From NCBI GenBank assembly GCA_039105265.1, contig JAPFFF010000003.1:5394001-5458000 (forward strand): 64,000 bases of DNA. Direction: 5' to 3'. The notes beneath the pieces were generated by a model. The model did not search any database, was not told the DNA's origin, and worked only from the letters and a program-made list of their open reading frames with translations. Positions 10,580-19,304 of the stretch are shown here, in pieces (position 1 is the stretch's first letter; each line of letters begins with the position of its first letter). Both the position numbers and the translations under genes were made by a program. This stretch comes from Tritrichomonas musculus. Its lineage: Eukaryota; Parabasalia; Tritrichomonadida; Tritrichomonadidae.

Positions 10580-13297
10580 TTAATCAGATTCATCTTTTTC
10601 CTGGCCTGTAAAGTCTAGATCTTTTATTGCTTCATCGATGTAATCTTCAAAAATTACTTCATCAATAAGATCATAATCAAAAAAATCTTTTTTGGATTGC
10701 ATGAAGAGTTCGACAATATCAATAAATGAAGGACGTTCTTCAGGATTTTGCATCCAACAATGATTAATGAGTTCACATTTCTTATCTGAAATATATCTAT
10801 CAGGAATAGTTGGCCTTTTCCCTTCCAATATTGATTTCTCAATCTTCCACCTACTATCAAATTTGCCTTTTTCATTATTATAATACCATGGTTCACAGAC
10901 CCAAATATGATATAAAAGCATTCCGTAAGAGTAAACATCAACTTTATTTGTAATAAAGCCATAATTTTTATCCAAACAATCGGGAGCTCTATTGGCTGGA
11001 CAACCAAATGTACAATTTTGCTTCTCTCTGTATCCAGACACTTTTATTGATTGACTAAATCCAGATATTCTTGGATGGAAATCATCATCAATTAAGATGT
11101 TGCTAGCTTTTAGATTTAGATGATAAATATGATTCTGATGTAAATAGGCCATCCCACAAGCAACTCCAAAAATGCAAGTTGATATAAATGTGTACCAATC
11201 AGGACTTACTCCATCTGGCATTCCTTTTGATGCTTTTTCTAGTAAATAATCGAGTGACCCGTTTTTCATAAAAGGTATATAAACAGCATAACATTCCTTT
11301 TCAATTGAATATCCAATAATTGGCAGGATTGTGATATGACTTATAGAACTTTGATTTAGTATTTTAGAAGAAAATAATCTAAGATTTGAAGGCTCTTTAG
11401 AATAATATATTACACTTTTTGAACATTCAAGTTTTGGTTGCCCTTTGGATTCTTTACGGATTGCTCTATAAATATCATAAAAATCAGGGGCAATTTTCCT
11501 GAGATTTTCATCGTAACTTTCTCTATAATATTTATACCTTATACATTCACCAACTGCAAAATCATTGACATCTAAAATCAAGTTTTCTTTCTGTAATGCT
11601 TCAGAAAATAATGTCAATATTTCCTTAACATATTCAAATCTGTCATCTAATTCTCCCAGATTTGACTTCAATTCTTCATTTTTTTCAGCAATCTTTTTCG
11701 ATTTTTCTTTGGATTCCGTCAGATCTGACTTCAATTTCTCATTTTCTTCAGCAATATTTTCTATTTTTTCTTTTGATTTTGTCAGATCTGACTTTAATTT
11801 CTCATTTTCTTCAGCAATATTTTCTATTTTTTCTTTTGATTTTATTAGATCTGACTTTAATTTCTCATTTTCTTCAGCAATATTTTCTATTTTTTCTTTG
11901 GATTCTGTTAGATCTGACTTCAATTTCTCATTTTCTTTATAAATACTATCTGATTTTTCTCTGGATTCTGTCAGATCTGACTTTAATTTCTCATTTTCTT
12001 CAGCAATGTTTTCTATTTTTTCTTTTGATTTTATTAGATCTGACTTTAATTTCTCATTTTCTTCAGCAATGTTTTCTATTTTTTCTTTGGATTTTATTAG
12101 ATCTGACTTTAATTTCTCATTTTCTTCAGCAATATTTTCTATTTTTTCTTTGGATTCTGTTAGATCTGACTTCAATTTCTCATTTTCATTTTTTATTTTT
12201 TTATATTTCTTTTTTAAGGAATTTTTTTCATTTTTATACTTATCTCTGTCATCTTCCAAATCTTTTTGATCTTTAATAAGCTTCTTTATCTTTTTCTTAT
12301 ATTCTTCAATTTTCATTTGCATTTTATCAATTGAATCTTTGACTTCATTTATATCTTCAATATACAACCGCAATTGCTGATTATCAACTCCATCAAGGAA
12401 ATAATCATCTTGGCAAAGTCTATCAAATATTTCTGTGAAAGTGGGCCTTTGCATTGAGTCATTAGACCAGCACTCTTGAATCAAATTTTTCAAGCATTCA
12501 TTGACAGGATATTTAAATTCTGGACGATATTCTTTGTTCATTATATTGTTTTGGAAATCAAAATCAGACATTTTCTTGCTTGCCAATTCAGGATATGGGA
12601 ACAAGTCAGTAACAACTTGGTACATTAAAATTGCAAAAGAATAAACGTCTGCTTTTATGTTATATCTTTCATTTCTTAGAACTTCTGGCGCTTTGTACAT
12701 CAATGTTCCACAAGCCATTGTTTGGCTGTATGAATGTCCAGTTTCAAATTTTTTTGACAATCCAAAATCTGTAATTAATGGATAATATTGATCATCTAAT
12801 AAAATATTTTCTGGCTTCAAATCTCTGTGAATAATGTTGCGATCATGTAAGTATTTCATTCCTCTGGCAATACCTATAATTATGATTTGACGAATTGTGT
12901 TATCAACATCTGGTGGACAAGTTTGATCTTGGATATTTTTTAGAAGTTCTGCAAGACTTCCATTTTGTGCAAATTGCATAATTATAACTACATTGTTCTC
13001 GTCTTGAAAATCTTTTTTTGAATATCCAATGAATTTGATTATCGTGGGATGGTTGATATTAGACATTATTTTAACTTCTCTGTCAACCATTTTGTTGCAT
13101 ATCTCATTGTTGTCTTGGCAGTCAATTATTTTGGCTGCAAAAATTTCTTCAGTTTTTTTATCTTGGATTTTGTAAACAATTCCAAATCCTCCTTGACTAA
13201 TCCTGCCTCTTTTTTTATAATTTTTGATGTCGATTTCATTATTCAATACAGAACATGAACTCATAGTTTTTTTATTTGTTGATGAAAGACCAATCAT
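10580..13297 (-). CDS. Tandem kinase / coiled-coil / pseudokinase protein
   Basis: This 905-residue protein has three parts. Residues about 30-295 form a complete Ser/Thr-type kinase domain: glycine loop SQGGFG, VAIK-type lysine K56, HRD 157-159, DFG 177-179 and APE 203-205, with a GTLMYKAPE activation loop typical of the TKL-like kinases expanded in trichomonads. Residues about 310-570 are a coiled coil containing nine 21-residue repeats of the type ENEKLKSDLTESKEKIENIA (three heptads each). Residues about 600-890 form a second kinase fold that has lost catalysis: HRD is HLN (726-728) and DFG is GFS (746-748). The pair suggests a dimerising kinase regulated by its own pseudokinase (inference). 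The gene is convergent with VPS13, with 71 bases between stops. The start is the first ATG; a second at residue 12 is possible. Confidence 0.9.
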   Translation of the reverse strand: MIGLSSTNKKTMSSCSVLNNEIDIKNYKKRGRISQGGFGIVYKIQDKKTEEIFAAKIIDCQDNNEICNKMVDREVKIMSNINHPTIIKFIGYSKKDFQDENNVVIIMQFAQNGSLAELLKNIQDQTCPPDVDNTIRQIIIIGIARGMKYLHDRNIIHRDLKPENILLDDQYYPLITDFGLSKKFETGHSYSQTMACGTLMYKAPEVLRNERYNIKADVYSFAILMYQVVTDLFPYPELASKKMSDFDFQNNIMNKEYRPEFKYPVNECLKNLIQECWSNDSMQRPTFTEIFDRLCQDDYFLDGVDNQQLRLYIEDINEVKDSIDKMQMKIEEYKKKIKKLIKDQKDLEDDRDKYKNEKNSLKKKYKKIKNENEKLKSDLTESKEKIENIAEENEKLKSDLIKSKEKIENIAEENEKLKSDLIKSKEKIENIAEENEKLKSDLTESREKSDSIYKENEKLKSDLTESKEKIENIAEENEKLKSDLIKSKEKIENIAEENEKLKSDLTKSKEKIENIAEENEKLKSDLTESKEKSKKIAEKNEELKSNLGELDDRFEYVKEILTLFSEALQKENLILDVNDFAVGECIRYKYYRESYDENLRKIAPDFYDIYRAIRKESKGQPKLECSKSVIYYSKEPSNLRLFSSKILNQSSISHITILPIIGYSIEKECYAVYIPFMKNGSLDYLLEKASKGMPDGVSPDWYTFISTCIFGVACGMAYLHQNHIYHLNLKASNILIDDDFHPRISGFSQSIKVSGYREKQNCTFGCPANRAPDCLDKNYGFITNKVDVYSYGMLLYHIWVCEPWYYNNEKGKFDSRWKIEKSILEGKRPTIPDRYISDKKCELINHCWMQNPEERPSFIDIVELFMQSKKDFFDYDLIDEVIFEDYIDEAIKDLDFTGQEKDESD
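11660..12200 (-). repeat. 63-bp tandem repeat coding the coiled coil (about 9 copies)
   Basis: Nine direct copies of a 63-base unit code the 21-residue coiled-coil repeat of the kinase gene. Eight carry the core EKLKSDL; the last is degenerate. Neighbouring copies are nearly identical at the nucleotide level, including the shared AGATCTGAC word, so the array is recent and probably length-variable. 63 is a multiple of both 3 (codon) and 21 (three heptads), so gain or loss of a unit keeps frame and coiled-coil register. Confidence 0.9.
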
Positions 13298-14040
13298 TTA
13301 AAGCAAAAACAACAAATATAAATACTGCATTTATTATCATATTTTATAGTTTTATTTTTTAATGATAGTTCCATATTACAACAAAATATTAATAAAATAA
13401 ATAAAAATTTAAAGTATTTAGATCATAACTTAGAATAATTGTATAATTTTTTTTTTTTTTTTTTTTTGTTTTCCTTTCAAATTAATTCAATTGAGAAAGT
13501 CCATTTTCTGAGATTTTTTAAGTCAATTGAATCGACTTCACCTTTTTTCGAGTTTGAAATAAATGCGTATTAAGTTAAATCAAACTCGAATAATGATTAC
13601 TATTTAGTCATTCAATAAATGTAAAGAGTTATCAAAATATTCAATTATAAATTTTTTTTACATAAGTTTTTTTATCTTCATTAAAATTAAAACGAAATTG
13701 GTTACTGTACTGTTTCATCAATCTTCCAAGATTTTTATCCCTTCTGAAGGGATTTTTTCAATTTGAATATAAGCATAGAATTTGCATTTATTTTTGAATT
13801 GGCATTTGGTCCATGTATCGGATACTTAAGATAGATATAAGATAGATAGATAGATAAATACTAAAAATTAAATAATTAAATATATATAAGATAGATAGAT
13901 AGATAAATACTAAAAATTAAATAATAAAAACATTTTTTATTTTATCAATGTTATTATGATTACTAATATTTTCGATAAAATTAGCTTCTTTAATGTTTCT
14001 ATAACGTGCAAGGGCATATAAGATCATTTTTTATAATTGT
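13298..14040. other. Spacer with poly-T tract and duplicated AGAT microsatellite
   Basis: A T run of about 18 lies near 13448-13467. At 13830-13925 a block of ATAAGATAGATAGATAGATA followed by AATACTAAAAATTAAATAA occurs twice in tandem, so the microsatellite and its flank were duplicated together. No gene is visible. Confidence 0.6.
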
Positions 14041-14275
14041 TGAAATGGCAAACCAAAGACAAGAGCATCCAGACTACATAATACTTGAGCAGGTATCTAC
14101 TGAAAAAGGAACTAATAGAAAAATGTTTTCATATCAGTAAAAAATATGCAAAGGTATATTTAATAATCAAAAAGTGCATCAAAATATGTTTCAAATTGTA
14201 AAGGACATGGAAATGTAACACTTAGACCCCAGATGACAATTGCAAAAATGTTTCAAAACCAACCGCCAAATGGTG

Positions 14276-14322
<47 letters not shown>

Positions 14323-14823
14323 AATGAGCTGACAATTGATGTAGAAAAGATTAAAGAATGTCCAATAGACGAAAATACATTCATGTCTTTTATCATGACA
14401 TTAATGAATTTAGTAGCTGAATGTGATATTCCATATACGTCACTTGTAAAACCCGCTTGACAAGAATTGCTTCAAGTTTTGTTACCTTCAATCCAGATTC
14501 CTTGCGTTGCCATATTAAAATCAATATTACTAAAATATTATAAGTTTGCACTTCACAAGAGACTCCAAGATTTAAAAGAAAATTATGTGGTTTGGCTGTA
14601 GATGGAACTACATTTAGAAAAAAAAAAAAAAAAACGTTTTTTGTCTTTAATCTTAATGAGCGCTGACAAGATTCGGTTGTTGAAACTAAAAAAATAGAAG
14701 ACGAAACAAGTGTAACTATTCCAGTTGCTTTGAAAGAGGCATATGATATTTACACTAATTGTGGAATCATTAATACAGGATGTTGTATTGATAATGCTCA
14801 GAATATAAAACATGGACTAGTAA
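14041..14823 (+). pseudogene. Decayed hAT-like transposase gene, N-terminal part
   Basis: From the ATG at about 14044 the conceptual reading shows a BED-finger-like segment with FNNQKVHQNM, then MTIAKMFQNQPP, a lysine tract coded by an A run of more than 40 (14279-14322), a helical segment NTFMSFIMTLMNLVAECDIPYTSLVKP, then LAVDGTTF and further on GCCIDNAQNIKHGL. This order (BED finger, helical region, first Asp in a D-G-T block, then a DNA-x-N block) is that of hAT-superfamily transposases. The frame is interrupted several times, for example by TGA after VKPA and by stops near 14664. The gene is cut at about 14824 by a Tc1-type fragment in the opposite orientation. Family assignment is by motif order only. 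Confidence 0.4.
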
Positions 14824-15190
14824 GTGATCACCCACTTCGTTTGAGGAGTTTGATAGGTAATTCAATATTTTGGTCAGATCTGGGCTATATGGTGGTCAAT
14901 CATCTAAAAATGTGATTCCTAATTCTTTCAATACATCTTGTGTCTCTGCTGATCGATGAGCTGGGGCGTTATCTTGTTGGAAGATCAAGTTTCCAATGCC
15001 CTGGTATCGATCAGCATCTTCGACAAATCGGCTTCCTAATATGATATTGTCGATGTAATATTCGGTATTAAAGGATCCTTCAACTCTTAATACCCTATAA
15101 CTTCCCATATCATAACTTTTTAATGCAAAAATATAAAATTGAGAGGAAGAAAAATAAAACCCATTCAAAAATAATTTTATCGAATAGCCA
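14824..15190 (-). pseudogene. Tc1-like transposase fragment inserted in the hAT-like gene
   Basis: On the minus strand the reading includes NLIFQQDNAPAHRSAETQ, then LKELGITFLDD, a stop where the family has Trp, then PPYSPDL. These are the hallmark second-Asp (QQDNAPAH) and third-Asp (PPYSPDLN-P-I-E) blocks of Tc1-type DD34E transposases. After PPYSPDL a frame change is needed to continue into NIELPIKLLKR. Only the catalytic C-terminal half survives. It differs in family from the mariner at 655-1223. The insertion lies head-to-head against the hAT-like sequence and explains why that gene stops at about 14823. Confidence 0.7.
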
Positions 15191-15274
15191 CGAGTTTCAA
15201 AATTATAGGTCTGATATTCTGCCTATCGAGCTAATAGTAAACATTTTTAAATTATTAGCTTATATATTGAAAAA

Positions 15275-16877
15275 GTGACAGGACCAAAAAAATTCAATTA
15301 TTTATATTTTATTTCTGTACCAAATGAAACAATACTGCGCAAGAATTTTTCAAAAAAAAAAAAAAAAAAAAAAATAGATGCGCTAAAATCAGAATTAACA
15401 TCAATTGATTTGATTCACAAAATTATAAACCTACAGCAATCTAACATTATTTGTGAGCAAATAATCGATGACCAAGTAGTAGAGGATCAGAATTTTACAC
15501 GTAGCAAACAATCAAATTGTAGAAATAATAATCAGAATTATACAAGCAACGATAGTCAATTCAAAACTCCTCGTCAATGCAGTCCAAGACTTAAAGAAAG
15601 AAAAAAAAAGATGTGAATGCAATTTCCAAATGAGCCCAGACAGTTCTCATTTTACTCTAAGTTCACCGAACAACAATGGTCAAACTAATTCACCACAACG
15701 ATACAGTACAAGACTCAAAGAAAAAAAAAAAAAATAAAGTCAATTAAATATGACTGTGTTCTTTGCATTGACGCTTTTTCTTGTACATATTTAATGAAAA
15801 AGGTAAAGCCAGATAAACCACAAGATGAATTTAAAAATGTTTTCATATATTTAGTTTGTCCTTTAACCAGCAACATAAAGCCGTTCATTATCCACATGCA
15901 TCCAATACAGAACGGGAATGCCAACAATACAGTAGAAAACAATTTACAAAATATATGCAAATCTTTTAAATTTCGCATTTTTAACATTAAATATATATCT
16001 TGTGACGGGGATCATTTTTATGATTCATTTTTTATCCTACAATTTGACAAATTAATAAAAGCATATTTAAATGGAAAAAAAGATTTATTATTCCAGCTGA
16101 TTAAAGATTTAGAATTAATTTGGATCTCAGATCTATTACACTAATAGAATAATGTCTAGCAATATAGTAATCAATCCTTTTTCCAAAGCCTCATCAATAA
16201 ATTCTTTTTATATAAATGAAATTTTAAATCTAGGCCTTGTTCTAGATGACAGAAGTTCAGTTGGGAAGATGCGTGATGCTTATCCAGTATCATTGTTTAA
16301 CTTTCAGAGCGCTCTCATATTTTTAGAAAATAATAAATTTAAAGCATTTTCATACATTTTAATTTTTGGATTTTGGAATGAAGCAATTTTAAATGTAAAC
16401 TTGCATCCATTTACAAGAAAATATCTTTTATTAACTTTGCTACATATTCTTGATAATTTATTTATGGAGCATTCAAAAAGACTACTTGAAAATATCAAGT
16501 TCAAAAAAAGTAAAGATAACCATTTTGTTACAATTTTCACAAAAGGAAAACTCAAATGTTGAATTCCTACTGTAGCAATTCAAGCTTCTGAAATTGAAAA
16601 AGGTGATTTGAAACTTGGGATTGGTAGAGCAGGATCACATTGTGTTGAAATCCGAATTGGTTCCATCCGTGTTTACTGCAAATATGATCATCGTCTTGAG
16701 AAAATCTTTCATTCAGCGGCTTCAATCACAATTATCAAAGAGATTGCACATGTGCTTTTTCCAGATGCACACAAAAAGTCGTGTTTGAGTTCTGGAAGGT
16801 GTAGACTCTCGATGGGTGATTTGGTCCTGCTTCCTGATGAATCGTACGAAACTTTTGCAGAAAAAAACTCGGATTAA
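15275..16877 (+). pseudogene. Remnant of a larger element gene, family unknown
   Basis: Successive open pieces at 15275-15616, 15794-16144, 16152-16562 and 16608-16877 follow one another on the plus strand in changing frames, as in a decayed gene of 450 codons or more. Visible landmarks are two basic stretches that share the phrase RLKE followed by lysines (near 15580 and 15710), then PLTSNIKPFIIHMHPIQNG, then YISCDGDHFYD, and a cysteine/histidine-poor C-terminal part with GIGRAGSHCVEIRIGSIRVY. The D-G-D-x-x-Y block could be a catalytic Asp region of a transposase, but I cannot name the family. It may be the 3' half of the same composite element as the hAT-like sequence before it. Confidence 0.35.
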
Positions 16878-17757
16878 TGAATTACAGGAATATGCCAAGC
16901 ACTTCACTGAAGAAATCCAAAAAATTGTTTCATATATTAAATCCATCGTAGAAAAAGCACCATATAAACTCTCATCATTTTCATCAAATATTTCTTCTAA
17001 ACTATGTTTTTTAATTATTACCTTATTCACAAAAAAATTGAGAATTTTTAATTCAAATTTTCTATGAGTCTTCAGAAAGTAGAACGATAAGTAGGGACAA
17101 ATTATTTTTTTAAAAATACCATATCTTTCAATTTTGAGAAGATGAAAATAATAATAAAAAAAGAATATAAAAAAGTTATTTATTCAGGGAAAATACATTT
17201 TAAATAGCTTTGGGAGCCTTTGAGGGCTAAGCCTAATTGGTTAAGGCAAGAGCAGTAGCCTCAACCTGAGATGAATGAAAGTATTCATGCCTTTATAACT
17301 TAAAAAAAAATATTTAGCTTTATTCAAATTTGAGAGGACGATAAGAAGGGACAAATTAAAAAACTTAGTTTACTATAAATCATTTTATTTTAAGGATGAT
17401 CTTGGATATGGTTTGTGAAAACACATACAAAAAATTGATAATTCATTCAATCCATTCAAATTTTAAAATCATAAAAGAATTAATTATCAGCAAATTGTTT
17501 TAATAGTGAAAGGCTCTAATTGAATGAAAAAGCAATATTCTTGTTGTTTCCAATCAATTTACGGAAGTACGAATCGAACAAGATAAACTTAATATTATCA
17601 ATTAAAATATACAAAAAAATTTGACATTCAGACAATTTTCTTGTTTGATGTTCAAGTAAATCATAATAATTTGATGAACGAAATTCTTTTCCACCTCTCT
17701 TCATGAAGAAAAATATATTTTTATTTTTTACTTTTTTTCAAATAAAGCATAGAATTT
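16878..17757. other. Spacer; one tRNA-like A-box segment near 17230
   Basis: No convincing gene is seen. At 17221-17295 a GC-richer patch contains GCCTAATTGGTTAAGGC, which reads like a tRNA D-arm and pol III A box, followed by a possible stem ATGAAT/ATTCAT. The T-arm consensus GGTTCGA is missing, so this is at most a decayed tRNA-like sequence. Confidence 0.35.
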
Positions 17758-17768
17758 TTGTTTCCAAT

Positions 17769-17794
17769 CACTCAAAAATATGTGAACACAAAAC
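17769..17794 (+). repeat. Left arm of an outer inverted repeat around the MULE
   Basis: TCACTCAAAAATATGTGAAC and the following CACAAA recur inverted at 25810-25835 with one difference. They lie 186 and 141 bases outside the Mutator-like element. They look like the ends of a smaller, older element into which the MULE inserted. Confidence 0.5.
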
Positions 17795-17970
17795 ACAAAA
17801 TCGTGTTTCTTTGATATTTTTTTGTGTTCAAGGTATTTTTGTAATCACTGTCCTTTGGCCATCTTGATACAACACTGAACACAGAAAAATATTAATGGTA
17901 AGAATGATTTTTATAATCATCAAAATCAACTTTTTGAATGAAATGCTAAAAAATAAATATTAATATCTTA

Positions 17971-17979
17971 TGCTGAAAA
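17971..17979. repeat. Left 9-bp target-site duplication of the MULE
   Basis: TGCTGAAAA lies immediately before the element and is repeated exactly at 25670-25678. A 9-bp duplication is the known signature of Mutator-like transposition. Confidence 0.9.
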
Positions 17980-18312
17980 GGCAGAAGAATCAGGGTCTAT
18001 TAAAATCGGCACGAAAAAAGTTCGCATTAACAAAACTTTTTGAAAGCATGCGACCAGATAAACTCCTTCACTTTTTGATAACAAAGTCTGATCGTTCTCA
18101 TAAACTTTTTGAGAGCATAGAACGGTTAGGGAGTTAATAATCTATCGTATTTTATATTATCAAAAAAAAGGCGCTTTTTATGTTTTATGTTATCATCTCT
18201 TGATTTGAATTTTGATTCTGCATCGTTGGTTCGATTCCAGCCTTCTACTCCAAAATTTTGTGGAAGCTAGGCAGGTTGCAAGAATCGATTCTGGTTTCAT
18301 AAAACATAAATA
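17980..18312 (+). repeat. Left terminal inverted repeat of the MULE (unique part)
   Basis: This 333-bp arm matches 25337-25669 in inverse orientation almost perfectly. It contains three ACTTTTTGA motifs (18034-18044, 18070-18078, 18103-18112), two of them within a diverged direct repeat ending GA(A/G)AGCAT. It also carries a pol III B-box-like GGTTCGATTCC near 18228-18238 and the 12-bp palindrome AGAATCGATTCT near 18272. Confidence 0.93.
18222..18256 (+). promoter_or_regulatory. tRNA T-arm / pol III B-box-like sequence in left MULE end
   Basis: GTTGGTTCGATTCCAGC forms a five-pair stem around a TTCGATT loop, exactly a tRNA T-arm, and is followed by CTTCTACTCCA, like an acceptor strand plus CCA. 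No convincing D-arm or anticodon arm lies upstream, so it is a tRNA-derived or B-box-like relic, not a tRNA gene. The same sequence is present inverted in the right end (near 25393-25427). Confidence 0.45.
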
Positions 18313-19107
18313 GTTGCTGTTCAACGCACAACATTCAAACAAATACAACTTTTATAAAATAACAATAACAGAAAAAGTGTTTTTATACAACATCAAGCTC
18401 GATATCTTGAAGATGATTTTGAAGTGCATCTTCGGTTGCTGTTCAACACGCAACATTCAAACAAATACAACTTTTATAAAATAACAATAACAGAAAAAGT
18501 GTTTTTATACAACATCAAGCTCGATATCTTGAAGATGATTTTGAAGTGCATCTTCGGTTGCTGTTCAACACGCAACATTCAAACAAATACAACTTTTATA
18601 AAATAACAATAACAGAAAAAGTGTTTTTATACAACATCAAGCTCGATATCTTGAAGATGATTTTGAAGTGCATCTTCGGTTGCTGTTCAACACGCAACAT
18701 TCAAACAAATACAACTTTTATAAAATAACAATAACAGAAAAAGTGTTTTTATACAACATCAAGCTCGATATCTTGAAGATGATTTTGAAGTGCATCTTCG
18801 GTTGCTGTTCAACACGCAACATTCAAACAAATACAACTTTTATAAAATAACAATAACAGAAAAAGTGTTTTTATACAACATCAAGCTCGATATCTTGAAG
18901 ATGATTTTGAAGTGCATCTTCGGTTGCTGTTCAACACGCAACATTCAAACAATTACAACTTTTATAAAATAACAATAACAGAAAAAGTGTTTTTATACAA
19001 CATCAAGCTCGATATCTTGAAGATGATTTTGAAGTGCATCTTCGGTTGCTGTTCAACACGCAACATTCAAACAATTACAACTTTTATAAAATAACAATAA
19101 CAGAAAA
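18313..19107 (+). repeat. Left 122-bp tandem array (about 6.5 copies)
   Basis: Units begin GTTGCTGTTCAACACGCAAC at 18313, 18435, 18557, 18679, 18801, 18923 and 19045; the last is cut at about 19107. The first copy differs (CAACGCACAAC). Each unit carries GAAGATG and CATCTTC seven bases long as an inverted pair 11 bases apart, able to form a stem-loop. A single A/T variant (CAAATACAAC versus CAATTACAAC) separates the first copies from the last two. Confidence 0.97.
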
Positions 19108-19304
19108 TGTGGTTTTAAACAACTTCTGACTCCATATTTTTATAATGATTAAAATGATGTTTATCATTTATACCAATATTTTTTTATATAATTTATTTTT
19201 AATGATATATTTTTTTATATATTAACATAGAAAAAATTTTCTTTTTCTTTTTTTTTTTTTTTTTTTTTTTTGAAAGATTTTATTTTTTTATAGAATTTAA
19301 TAAG

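Noticed and set aside
11565-12276. Plus-strand open frames rich in Phe, Ser and Leu opposite the kinase gene
   Set aside because: They are antisense readings of the coiled-coil repeat.
14041-16877. Large virus-like DNA transposon (Polinton/Maverick)
   Set aside because: Polintons are common in trichomonads, but no polymerase B, capsid, protease or packaging ATPase motif was seen here; the visible motifs are hAT-like and Tc1-like.
17221-17295. tRNA gene
   Set aside because: A D-arm-like GCCTAATTGGTTAAGGC is present, but there is no T-arm consensus and the acceptor ends do not pair; at best it is a relic.
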